From Nonomuraea montanisoli (GTDB taxonomy: Bacteria > Actinomycetota > Actinomycetes > Streptosporangiales > Streptosporangiaceae), in the NCBI RefSeq assembly GCF_013363975.1, contig NZ_JABWGN010000009.1:413195-477194 (forward strand): DNA of 64,000 bases, given 5' to 3'. The notes beneath the pieces were generated by a model. That model did no database searches. It had not been told where the DNA came from and was given only the letters and a program-made list of their open reading frames with translations. Every line of letters starts with the position of its first letter. The stretch's first letter is position 1. Position numbers and translations under genes: made by a program. Positions 17,472 through 24,796 of this stretch are shown piece after piece.

Positions 17472-18463
17472 CCTCGACCCGCCCCGCCCATGATGAGGGC
17501 GTCGCCGAGCTCCGAACGCAGATACAGGACCGAGCGGCCGTGGCGTGCGCTGGTGAGCAGGCCGACGTCGCGCAGAGCCCGCAGGTGCTGGTTGACGGCC
17601 GAGGCGGTGACGCCGAGGCGGCCGGCGAGCTCCGTCGACGACGCCGGCGTCTCCAGCGCCGTGAGCAGGCCCGCGCGCGTCGCGCCGAGCAGCTCGGTGA
17701 GCGCCGCGGGGGAACGGCGGGGCTCCGCCTGCCAGAGCGTTCCGGCGCCGCGTGTGCCGTACATGATCAGAGGTGGCTCGTCCGGTGAGATCGGGGCGGT
17801 CACGCCCCTGCCGAAGAGCGTCGGCACCAGCGTGAGCCCCTCCCCGCCGGTGGACCGGCGATAGCCGGCGTTGCTGACCAGGCGGACGTGTACGACGCCC
17901 CCGTCCAGGTGGAGCCGCTCGTGGAGGTCGGCGAACATCGCCGCCAGGCCGTGCGCGGAGATGACCTGTCCGCGGTGGATGATGTCGGCCTGCAGGACCG
18001 TCCGCATCCGCGGCCACCACGGCGCGAAGCAGGTGCGCCAGTACGTCCGCAGCGCCTCCGTGATGCGCGTGCGAACGGTCGCCGGGTCGCCCCGCAACGG
18101 TGCGGGCAGCCGCCCGGGATGGAGGGCGCGCAGGTCGGCGAGCATGCGTTCCAGGGGGACGCGCGCGACGGCGGCGAGTTCGTCGTCGATGCGGGTGAGG
18201 GGAGCGTGCGGCCGGGGTGTCAGATAGTCGGGCGACCACAGCGCGTCGTTCGTGAGGGCGTGCAGCACGGGCAGGTCGAGCCCGGACCGGACGTGCTCCG
18301 TGCGCCGCAGCCAGGGCAGGTGCACGGGATAGCGGCCGGGGTCCCGGAACGTGCGCAGCGACAGGGTGAGCTCGTTGATCGGTGAGACGGCGAAACGCAC
18401 GTCGGCGACGTCCATCCCGGCGAGCTCGTACGCGATGACCCCACCGCTCCGGACAGCGACCAT
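17468..18463 (-). CDS. ArsR-type winged-helix regulator with a DUF5937-like N-terminal domain
   Basis: The 331-residue protein starts with a ligand/unknown domain (ADVRFAVSPINELTLSLRTFRDPGRY, typical of this actinobacterial family) and ends with a winged helix (about 255-320: LTELLGATRAGLLTALETP, STELAGRLGVTASAVNQHLRALRDVGLL). It is transcribed divergently from the MFS transporter and most likely represses it and itself. The ATG at 18463 lies inside a perfect palindrome and has no upstream ribosome site, so translation may be leaderless. The final four bases overlap the convergent sugar-transferase gene. Confidence 0.85.
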   Translation of the reverse strand: MVAVRSGGVIAYELAGMDVADVRFAVSPINELTLSLRTFRDPGRYPVHLPWLRRTEHVRSGLDLPVLHALTNDALWSPDYLTPRPHAPLTRIDDELAAVARVPLERMLADLRALHPGRLPAPLRGDPATVRTRITEALRTYWRTCFAPWWPRMRTVLQADIIHRGQVISAHGLAAMFADLHERLHLDGGVVHVRLVSNAGYRRSTGGEGLTLVPTLFGRGVTAPISPDEPPLIMYGTRGAGTLWQAEPRRSPAALTELLGATRAGLLTALETPASSTELAGRLGVTASAVNQHLRALRDVGLLTSARHGRSVLYLRSELGDALIMGGAGRG

Positions 18464-18480
18464 GTAGCCATACGCTACAT
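18462..18480. promoter_or_regulatory. Perfect inverted repeat, probable ArsR-family operator
   Basis: ATGTAGC-CATAC-GCTACAT is a perfect 7-bp inverted repeat with a 5-base spacer. It lies between the divergent regulator and MFS genes and overlaps the regulator's ATG. Its form fits a winged-helix dimer site controlling both directions. Confidence 0.75.
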
Positions 18481-18518
18481 CATTGGTGTGCGGTGCCCGG
18501 GTGCGGGAGAAACGGGGC

Positions 18519-19805
18519 GTGATCCGAACCTTCTTCCCCGAGGACCGTGTCGGCCGCTCGCTGACTCTCAGCACGATGGCGTTCGCGCTGTCCAGCGGCG
18601 TCTTCTACACCGTCAGCACGCTGTACTTCACGCTGGTCGTCGGACTCGGCGCGACGAAGGTGGGCCTGGGGCTGGGCATCGCGGGCGGCGCCGGTGTGCT
18701 GGCCTCGTACGCGTCAGGGTGGCTGGCCGACCGGGTGGGCGCGCATCGCGTCCTGCCGGCGGCGACGGCCCTCAACGGCCTGGCGATGCTCGCCTACCCG
18801 CTCGCTTCGGACGTCGTCGTGTTCACCCTGGTCGCCTGCCTGGCCGCGGTGATGCGCTCGGCGAGCGGCACGTCGAAGCAGGCGATGCTGGCACGGTGGT
18901 ACACCGGCCCGGAACGGGTGACGGTCCGGGCGCGGATGCGCGTGGTCACCAACGTCTTCATCGGTCTGGGCACCCTGGCCGCCGCCGCGGCGCTCCTCAC
19001 GGGCACCGCCGTGGCGTACCGGTACGCGATGATCACCTCCGGGGTCCTGCTGCTGGCGGCCGCGGTGCCGCTGGCACGGCTCGGCTCCCGGGTGCCGGAG
19101 CTGCCGGCCCGGATGGTCGCCTCGGCGGAGGGCCGGGCGGCCGACAGCCCCGCCGGAGGGTCGTCACCCCTCAAGGACCGCACGTATCTGGCGAGCGTGG
19201 CGTGCAACGCCGTCGTGGCCGTGCAGTTCGGCCTGCTGACGGTCGGCGTCCCGCTCTGGGTCGCCTCCACCAGCGCCCCCACCGCCATCGTGTCCGTGCT
19301 GCTCGTCCTCAACACCGTGGTCGTGGCCGTGCTCCAGGTGCGGGTCTCGCGTGGCGTCCACGACGTGCGCCGCGCCGGGATCGCCGTCCGGCGAGCGTCG
19401 TGGCTGCTGGCGCTCGCGTGCGGGCTGTACGCGCTGGCGGGCCACGGAAGCGTGATCGTCGCCTGCGTGCTGCTTCTCCTGGCGGGGCTCGCCCACGCCT
19501 TCGGCGAGATCCTGGGGGAGGCGGGCGGCTGGGGCATGGCCTTCGAACTGGCCGACCAGCGCAACGCGGGCGCCTACCAGGGCCTCAGCCAGACCGGCTA
19601 CGCGATCGCCGCCATGCTCTCACCGGTGCTCGTCACCTCCACCGCCATCGAACACGGAACCGTGGGCTGGCTCGCGCTGGCCGCGCTGTTCGTCGCCGGC
19701 GGCACCGGCGCGGCGGCAGTCGCCCGCAGGCACCGCCCCAGGGCGACGTCCGTCCCGGACGCACCCGTGAGTTCGAGGTCGACGTCTTCGCACCAGCCCG
19801 GCTGA
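18519..19805 (+). CDS. MFS transporter
   Basis: A 428-residue protein with about 12 hydrophobic helices and a conserved cytoplasmic loop GWLADRVGAHR between helices 2 and 3, typical of major facilitator exporters. GTG at 18519 is chosen because GGGAG lies at the right distance upstream; a TTG at 18483 in the same frame would start inside the control region. Substrate cannot be read from sequence. Pairing with the divergent ArsR/DUF5937 regulator suggests an inducible efflux system. Confidence 0.85.
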   Translation: MIRTFFPEDRVGRSLTLSTMAFALSSGVFYTVSTLYFTLVVGLGATKVGLGLGIAGGAGVLASYASGWLADRVGAHRVLPAATALNGLAMLAYPLASDVVVFTLVACLAAVMRSASGTSKQAMLARWYTGPERVTVRARMRVVTNVFIGLGTLAAAAALLTGTAVAYRYAMITSGVLLLAAAVPLARLGSRVPELPARMVASAEGRAADSPAGGSSPLKDRTYLASVACNAVVAVQFGLLTVGVPLWVASTSAPTAIVSVLLVLNTVVVAVLQVRVSRGVHDVRRAGIAVRRASWLLALACGLYALAGHGSVIVACVLLLLAGLAHAFGEILGEAGGWGMAFELADQRNAGAYQGLSQTGYAIAAMLSPVLVTSTAIEHGTVGWLALAALFVAGGTGAAAVARRHRPRATSVPDAPVSSRSTSSHQPG

Positions 19806-19814
19806 GGCGACGGG

Positions 19815-20390
19815 TCAGCGCAGGAACCGGTGGACGGCGTGCCGGATCTGCTCGGGCGTCATCGGGTCGGTCGACAACGCGCTGTGCAGCACGAGCCCTT
19901 CGATGAGCGCGTCGAGCTCCCGGGCGGTGGTGGCGTCGAAGTGGAGCTCCAGCGCCTGGCGGCTGCGCGCCATCCAGGCCTGGGTGACGGTCCTCAGGGC
20001 CGGGTTGCGCGCTGCGGCCACGTACAGCTCCACGCTCAGGACGAGGTCGTGCCTAGAGCCGAGCAGGTCGTCGGCCACCAGCGTGATGACAGCATCGACG
20101 GCGGCCTCCCGGTCCCGGGCGGCACGCAGCCGCTTCTCGAAGACGCGGGCCACCGAGTCGGCGTGCCGGGTGAACGCCTCGGCGAGCACCTCGTCCAGGG
20201 ACGCGAAGTGGTAGGTCATCGAGCCCAGCGGCACGTCCGCGGCGCGGGCGATCTCCCGGTGCGTCGTCCCGGCGACGCCGCGTTCGGCGATGACCGTGAG
20301 CGCGGCGTCGATCAGCCGCTCCCGTCGCCCGGGGTCGTGCCGGCGAGGCCGCCGGGGTACGGGCGGCCGCGGCGCGGTGGGGCCGCTCAT
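19815..20390 (-). CDS. TetR family regulator
   Basis: A 191-residue TetR protein: the N-terminal helix-turn-helix is at about 22-65 (RERLIDAALTVIAERGVAGTTHREIARAADVPLGSMTYHF), followed by an all-helical ligand domain. The ATG overlaps the stop of the acetyltransferase gene (ATGA), so the two form an operon with the regulator second. The palindrome at the operon start is its likely autoregulatory site. Confidence 0.88.
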   Translation of the reverse strand: MSGPTAPRPPVPRRPRRHDPGRRERLIDAALTVIAERGVAGTTHREIARAADVPLGSMTYHFASLDEVLAEAFTRHADSVARVFEKRLRAARDREAAVDAVITLVADDLLGSRHDLVLSVELYVAAARNPALRTVTQAWMARSRQALELHFDATTARELDALIEGLVLHSALSTDPMTPEQIRHAVHRFLR

Positions 20391-20974
20391 GCCGGGCCCG
20401 GCTCGATCGTGCGGATCACGCGGGCGGGGTTGCCCACCGCGACGACGTTCGCGGGGAGATCCCGGGTGACCACCGCGCCGGCGCCGACGACGGTGTTCTC
20501 CCCGATCGTGATCCCGGCCAGGACGATCGCTCCGCTGCCCAGCCATACGTTGCCGCCGATGGTGATCGGCTTCGCGGCCTCCCACTTCGCCCGGCGCAGC
20601 TCCGGGTCGACCGGGTGTGTCGGCGTCATGAGCTGCACGTTGGACCCGATCTGCACGTCGTCGCCGATGGTGATCGGCGCCACGTCCAACGCGACGAGAC
20701 CGAAGTTGGCGAAGGACCGGGCACCGATGCGGATGTGGCTGCCGTAGTCCACCCTCAGCGGAGGCCGGATCTCCGTGCCCTCGCCGACCGCGCCGAGCAA
20801 CTCGGTGAGCAGCCGGCGCCGCTCGTGCGGATCGCGAGCCGGCGTCGCGTTGAACGCCTCCATCAGGTCCGCCGCCCGCAGCATGTGCTCGGCCAGCTCA
20901 GGATCGTCGGCGATGTACAGGTCACCGGCCAGCATCCGCTCGCGCATGGAGCGGTCATCAGAGTCCGACAGCAT
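20387..20974 (-). CDS. Sugar O-acetyltransferase (maltose/galactoside acetyltransferase family)
   Basis: The 195-residue protein has the N-terminal helical Mac domain (RERMLAGDLYIADDPEL...AFNATPARDPHERRRLL) and a left-handed beta-helix with hexapeptide repeats (IGDDVQIGSNVQLMTPTHPVD, ITIGGNVWLGSGAIVLAGITIG). The His in TPTHPVD is the expected catalytic base. It uses acetyl-CoA to acetylate sugars or related hydroxyls; the true acceptor is unknown. It is the first gene of an operon with the TetR gene. Confidence 0.88.
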   Translation of the reverse strand: MLSDSDDRSMRERMLAGDLYIADDPELAEHMLRAADLMEAFNATPARDPHERRRLLTELLGAVGEGTEIRPPLRVDYGSHIRIGARSFANFGLVALDVAPITIGDDVQIGSNVQLMTPTHPVDPELRRAKWEAAKPITIGGNVWLGSGAIVLAGITIGENTVVGAGAVVTRDLPANVVAVGNPARVIRTIEPGPA

Positions 20975-20992
20975 ACGTACGAGCGTACATAT
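20973..20992. promoter_or_regulatory. 20-bp near-palindrome, probable TetR operator
   Basis: ATACGTACG-AG-CGTACATAT pairs in 8 of 9 positions. It overlaps the first base pairs of the acetyltransferase ATG on the minus strand, where it would block transcription of the acetyltransferase-TetR operon. Confidence 0.65.
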
Positions 20993-21023
20993 CTCTGGTC
21001 GGAACGCGAACCGGCACGGCCGA

Positions 21024-21716
21024 TCAGCGCGCCTCTTCGGGACCCGTACAGCAGGTGCTGTCTGTGGAGGCGTGGTCGGCGCCGGCGGTGGGCACGGCGC
21101 AGCAGGCGTCGCCGCGCCAGGCCTCGCGGCCCTCCTTGACCGCCACGGCGGCGATGACCAGGGCGGCGATCGGGTCGGCCCACGACCAGCCGAACAGGCT
21201 GTTGAGCGCCAGGCCCGCCAGCAGCACCGCTGACAGGTAGGTGCACAGCAGGGTCTGCTTGGAGTCGGCCACCGCGGAGGCGGAGCCGAGCTCGCGCCCG
21301 GCGCGGCGTTGCGCGTACGACAGGAACGGCATGACCGCCAGGCTCAGGGCGGCCAGGACCAGGCCGGGGGTGGAGTGCTCGGCCTCGCCGACGCCGAGCA
21401 GGGCGCGTACGGCGTCGAAGGTGACGTAGGCGGCCAGCGCGAAGAACGAGATCGCGATGACGCGCAGGGCGGTCCGTTCACGGCGCTCGTGGTCGGCGGC
21501 GGAGAACTGCCAGGCCACCGCGGCGGCAGAGGCGACCTCGACCACGGAGTCGAGCCCGAAGCCGATCAGCGCGGCGGAGGAGGCGACGCTTCCGGCGGTG
21601 AGGGCCACCACGGCCTCGACCACGTTGTAGGTGATCGTGGCGGCCACCAGGAGCCGGATGCGGCGCTTGAGGGCGGCGCGCCGGGAGGGGCCGGGGCCGA
21701 GGGTGATGGCGTCCAT
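21024..21716 (-). CDS. Cation diffusion facilitator (heavy-metal exporter) with Cys-rich tail
   Basis: A 230-residue membrane protein with five to six helices. It has the CDF signature region GSVASSAALIGFGLDSVVEVASA (about 43-65) and a second metal-site helix WADPIAALVIAAVAVKEG (about 183-200). The C terminus (GDACCAV, then HASTDSTCCTG) is rich in Cys and His and likely binds thiophilic metal. The ATG overlaps the stop of the ArsR metal sensor, so the pair forms a metal-resistance operon. A Cd, Pb or Zn substrate is inferred from the CmtR-like sensor. Confidence 0.87.
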   Translation of the reverse strand: MDAITLGPGPSRRAALKRRIRLLVAATITYNVVEAVVALTAGSVASSAALIGFGLDSVVEVASAAAVAWQFSAADHERRERTALRVIAISFFALAAYVTFDAVRALLGVGEAEHSTPGLVLAALSLAVMPFLSYAQRRAGRELGSASAVADSKQTLLCTYLSAVLLAGLALNSLFGWSWADPIAALVIAAVAVKEGREAWRGDACCAVPTAGADHASTDSTCCTGPEEAR

Positions 21717-22051
21717 CAGCAGCACCCCTTGCCGGCGGCGTCGGGACAGGTGGCGTCGGCGGCGACGGCGACCACCGCGGAGCGCAGGTCGTCCAGCGCG
21801 TGCCCGAGGCGGGGGTCGGCGAGCTCGTAGCGGGTGCGGCGGCCGACCGGAACGGCGACCACCAGGCCGCAGTCGCGCAGGCAGGCCAGGTGGTTGGACA
21901 GCCGGGTGCGGGAGATTCCGAGCGATTCGGCGAGGTCGGCGGGGTGGGCGGGGGCCTCGCGCAACGCGAGCAGGATCCGGCACCGGATCGGGTCGGCCAG
22001 CGCCCGGCCGAACCGGGCGAGGACCTCGACCTCGGAGGCGATCGTCAGCAT
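21716..22051 (-). CDS. CmtR-like ArsR/SmtB metal sensor
   Basis: A 111-residue winged-helix repressor. LARFGRALADPIRCRILLALREAP and SRTRLSNHLACLRDCGLV form the DNA-binding core. The two cysteines in HLACLRDCGLV and a third near the C terminus (ATCPDAAG) match the three-Cys arrangement of the mycobacterial Cd/Pb sensor CmtR; a further GKGCC end adds two thiols. Binding of Cd or Pb should release DNA and express the exporter gene that overlaps its stop codon. Confidence 0.88.
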   Translation of the reverse strand: MLTIASEVEVLARFGRALADPIRCRILLALREAPAHPADLAESLGISRTRLSNHLACLRDCGLVVAVPVGRRTRYELADPRLGHALDDLRSAVVAVAADATCPDAAGKGCC

Positions 22052-22073
22052 GCGACCTCACGATACATGAAGT

Positions 22074-22085
22074 CCTGAATTCAGG
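22074..22085. promoter_or_regulatory. CCTGAATTCAGG palindrome, probable metal-sensor operator
   Basis: A perfect 12-bp palindrome lies 23 bases upstream of the CmtR-like gene. A further half-site pair, TTCAGG and CCTGGA, follows immediately. ArsR-family sites of this size normally overlap the promoter of the sensor gene. Confidence 0.6.
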
Positions 22086-22170
22086 GAATCCTGGATCGTC
22101 ATCTCGGTGCGGGCCCCCGGAGCTGTAACGTTGGGCGTGGGTGACGCGACGGTGCGATGGAGGGCCGGCA

Positions 22171-22527
22171 GTGCGGCTGGGCAACCTGGAGCGGGCGACC
22201 ATGGAAGCCCTCTGGGAGCATCCCGAGGGGATGTTCGCCCATCACCTCGCGGCGGGCCTGCCGTCTCAGCCGGCCACGACCACGGTGCTGACCGTCCTGG
22301 TGCGGCTCACCCGCAAGGGCATGGTCTCCAGGAAGAGGGTGGGGCGGGCGCACCTGTACGAGGCCGCCGTGGACAAGGACGTGATCGTCGCGGAGGCCAT
22401 GCGGGCCGCCCTGGACGCGGCGGGCGATCTCGAGGCGGCGGTGCGGCGGTTCGTCGGGACGGTCTCTCCTGAGGTGGCCGCGGCCCTTCGGGAGGCGCTC
22501 GACGAGCGGGACGGATCCGCGTCGTGA
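22171..22527 (+). CDS. BlaI/MecI/CopY family regulator
   Basis: The 118-residue product has the winged-helix pattern of BlaI repressors: RLGNLERATMEALWEHPEG, then TTTVLTVLVRLTRKGMVSRKRVGRAHLYEA. GTG at 22171 with GGAGGG upstream is chosen over an in-frame GTG at 22141. BlaI partners are usually an M56 peptidase encoded immediately downstream; here only about 80 bases with an M56-like start (IAWLPAA) overlap the stop, so the partner may have decayed. Confidence 0.8.
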   Translation: MRLGNLERATMEALWEHPEGMFAHHLAAGLPSQPATTTVLTVLVRLTRKGMVSRKRVGRAHLYEAAVDKDVIVAEAMRAALDAAGDLEAAVRRFVGTVSPEVAAALREALDERDGSAS

Positions 22528-22644
22528 TTGCCTGGCTGCCCGCAGCGCGGGCCGCTCGCCGTCCTCCTCGCCCCCTGCTGTGCGTCACGATCCGGAGGGC
22601 GTGAGCCGGTCCGTTCCCCGGCACGACCGACCACGACCGAGCGG

Positions 22645-23199
22645 TCACGGCCGAGGCAGCACGGCGCGCACCCCGGGCTCGACGGCCGCGCGGAAGGCGG
22701 CGTCCAGCTCGGCGGGCGAGGCGGTGGTCTCGCCGTCCACCCACGCCCGCAGCAGCCCCATGAACGCGCCCACCACGCACACCACCAGCAGGTCGAGCGC
22801 GGCCGACGCCCGCGCGCCCGCGGCGAGGAGCTCGTCCCTGACGAGATCGGCGATCAGTCGCTCCCCGTGCGCGTGCACCGGACCGCCGCCGCGCCGCCCC
22901 AGCAGCGCCCGCACCAGCCGCTCCTGCTCGCGCACGTGCTCCAGCATCGGCAGGCTGAACGCGAACAGCCTGCCCGGCCCGCCGGCGGGCGCGGGACGCA
23001 GGAACGCGAGCTCGTCCAGGTTGCTGAGCAGCACGTCCTGCTTGTCGGTGAAATGGGCGTAGAAGGTGGACCGGCCCACGTCGGCGCGGGCGATGAGGTC
23101 GGTGACGGTCACCGCCTCGTAGCCCTTCTCCAGGATCAGCGCCACCAGCGCTTCCCGGATCATGCGCCGTGTGCGCCGCACCCGCCGGTCTCCGGACAC
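22645..23199 (-). CDS. TetR family regulator
   Basis: A 184-residue TetR protein with helix-turn-helix at about 8-50 (TRRMIREALVALILEKGYEAVTVTDLIARADVGRSTFYAHF) and a C-terminal ligand domain of the AcrR_C type. GTG at 23199 with GGGAG seven bases upstream is preferred to an upstream ATG at 23274. It is divergent from a methyltransferase gene, with a perfect inverted repeat between them. Confidence 0.87.
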   Translation of the reverse strand: MSGDRRVRRTRRMIREALVALILEKGYEAVTVTDLIARADVGRSTFYAHFTDKQDVLLSNLDELAFLRPAPAGGPGRLFAFSLPMLEHVREQERLVRALLGRRGGGPVHAHGERLIADLVRDELLAAGARASAALDLLVVCVVGAFMGLLRAWVDGETTASPAELDAAFRAAVEPGVRAVLPRP

Positions 23200-23280
23200 T
23201 TTCGCGCTCCCTGTTCGGTACGGCACAGCACGGCCGATCTGGTCGTTGACCCTCCCACAGTATGAACGCATCATTCGTAA

Positions 23281-23297
23281 CCGAACAGGTTGTTCGG
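23281..23297. promoter_or_regulatory. Perfect inverted repeat CCGAACA-GGT-TGTTCGG, probable TetR operator
   Basis: Seven-base arms with a 3-base spacer lie 17 bases before the methyltransferase ATG. A further TGTTCGG half-site is at 23212-23218, just upstream of the divergent TetR start, so both promoters may be bound. Confidence 0.75.
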
Positions 23298-23314
23298 AAT
23301 CGGGAGGTCATGCC

Positions 23315-23962
23315 ATGGGGCTGGGGAAGCTGCTGCACCACCATGAGGAGCACGCCGACGCGGGCGGGACGATCGACCACCCCCGGGCCTACGAGGTCCT
23401 CGCCTCGATCGGGTTCCTCGGCGGCCGTCGCGCCGCCTTCACGCGCCTGGCCGCCGCGGCCGGGCCACGCGCCGGGGACCGCGTCCTGGACGTCGGCTGC
23501 GGCACCGGCTACCTGAGCCGCGTCCTCGCCCCGGTCGTCACGGCCGACGGCCACGTCACCGGCCTTGACCCCTCACCCGCGATGATCGAGTACGCCGCCC
23601 GGCGCGCCCCGGCCAACTGCACCTACGTCGTGGGCGTGGGGGAGGACCCGCCGTTCCCGGACGGCTCCTTCGACCTGGTCGTCTCCAGCCTGGCCGTGCA
23701 TCACATGCCCGTCGAGGCGCGGCCCGAAGCGGTGCGGCAGATGTTCCGGGTGCTGCGGCCGGGCGGGCGGCTGCTCGTCGCCGAGTTCCGTCCGCCGGCC
23801 AACCGCCTGGCCCGGCATCTCGTCGGCGCGCTGTCCGGCCCCGCCATGCGGCACGACCTCCGTGACCTGCTCGGCTCACTGGTCCCGGACGCCGGATTCG
23901 AGGTGGAGTCCGAGGGGGAGCTGCCGGGTCTGCTGTCCTACGTCCGCGCCACCCGGCCGTAG
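23315..23962 (+). CDS. Class I SAM-dependent methyltransferase
   Basis: The 215-residue protein has the methyltransferase motif I VLDVGCGTGYLSR (about 57-69), an acidic GLDPSPAMI loop and post-II region DLVVSSLAVHHMPVEARPE followed by VLRPGGRLLVAEF. The ATG at 23315 has GGGAGG at the right distance. A longer open frame starts inside the TetR gene and is rejected. The acceptor is unknown. Divergent TetR control suggests response to a small hydrophobic molecule. Confidence 0.87.
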   Translation: MGLGKLLHHHEEHADAGGTIDHPRAYEVLASIGFLGGRRAAFTRLAAAAGPRAGDRVLDVGCGTGYLSRVLAPVVTADGHVTGLDPSPAMIEYAARRAPANCTYVVGVGEDPPFPDGSFDLVVSSLAVHHMPVEARPEAVRQMFRVLRPGGRLLVAEFRPPANRLARHLVGALSGPAMRHDLRDLLGSLVPDAGFEVESEGELPGLLSYVRATRP

Positions 23963-23964
23963 GA

Positions 23965-24268
23965 CCTGCCGACGTCCCGCGCGCTCGGCGTTGAAGTGGC
24001 CGGCGATCGGGAAGTGGCGGGCCACGAACGTGACCTTGCCGCGTACCCCTTGCGCAGGTGCTCCACCACGGGGAAGCAGGCCCTGCACGCCTCGCACTCG
24101 AAGTCGAGGAACTCCACCAGGGTCACCTTGCCGTCCGGCGCCGACCGCAGGCGGTGGCTGTCGGCGCGCACCGGTCGCGACTCGCCGGCCGCGACGGTCG
24201 TCCGCACGCATCGCATCGATCTTCGCCCGCCGAGCCTCGGCCGGGTCCTGCCGCTGTGACACCTGCAC
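23965..24268 (-). pseudogene. Broken DsbA-family thiol oxidoreductase gene
   Basis: Three blocks typical of actinobacterial membrane-anchored DsbA proteins occur in order but in different frames. The first is SQRQDPAEARRAKIDAMRA (near 24265-24200), followed by ADSHRLRSAPDGKVTLVEFLDFECEACRACFPVVEHLRKGY with the CxxC active site CEAC (near 24170-24045). A frame change near 24040 then leads to RGKVTFVARHFPIAGHFNAERAG. The transmembrane segment between blocks one and two and the whole C-terminal helical domain are missing. It is not functional as it stands. Confidence 0.75.
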
Positions 24269-24421
24269 CCCTCATCATCGGCCGGGGCGGGGACTCGGGC
24301 ACGCCGGGGTGGGAGGGATAGATTGGCCTATGGGGCTTAGGTGCAGTGCCGGCGCGGGCCGGGGGGTGACCGCGAGGCGTGGCATGGGCGCGAAGGGGTG
24401 TCGCCGAGAGTCGAGGGGGGC

Positions 24422-24796
24422 ATGGTGCGCGGGTTCGGTGAGCTGGAGGCCGCGATCATGGAGGTCGTGTGGGCGGCCGACGCGCCGCTGCCGGTGCGGG
24501 AGGTGACGAACCGGCTGCGTCCGGGCCGGGAGCCGGCCTTCACCACCGTGCAGACGGTGATGGACATCCTGTACCGCAAGGGCTGGGTAGACCGCGAGCT
24601 GCAGGGGCGCGGCTACCGCTACTGGGCCAAGGCGGGCCGGGAGGACTACGTGGCCGGCCTGATGGCCAGCGCCCTGCAGGCCAGTCCCGACCGCGCCGCC
24701 GCGCTGGCGCGCTTCGTGGAGGGGATGGACCAGGCCGAGATCGACGAGCTGCGGGCCGCGCTGGCGGCCGCCCGGGCCGACGAGCCGCCGCCATGA
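24422..24796 (+). CDS. BlaI/MecI/CopY family regulator
   Basis: A 124-residue winged-helix repressor: FGELEAAIMEVVWAADAPLPVREVTNRL, then FTTVQTVMDILYRKGWVDRELQGRGYRYWA. The ATG has a GAGGGGG site. Its stop overlaps the start of the M56 peptidase (ATGA). In this family the peptidase senses a signal and cleaves or inactivates the repressor, typically controlling beta-lactam or envelope-stress responses. Confidence 0.88.
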   Translation: MVRGFGELEAAIMEVVWAADAPLPVREVTNRLRPGREPAFTTVQTVMDILYRKGWVDRELQGRGYRYWAKAGREDYVAGLMASALQASPDRAAALARFVEGMDQAEIDELRAALAAARADEPPP

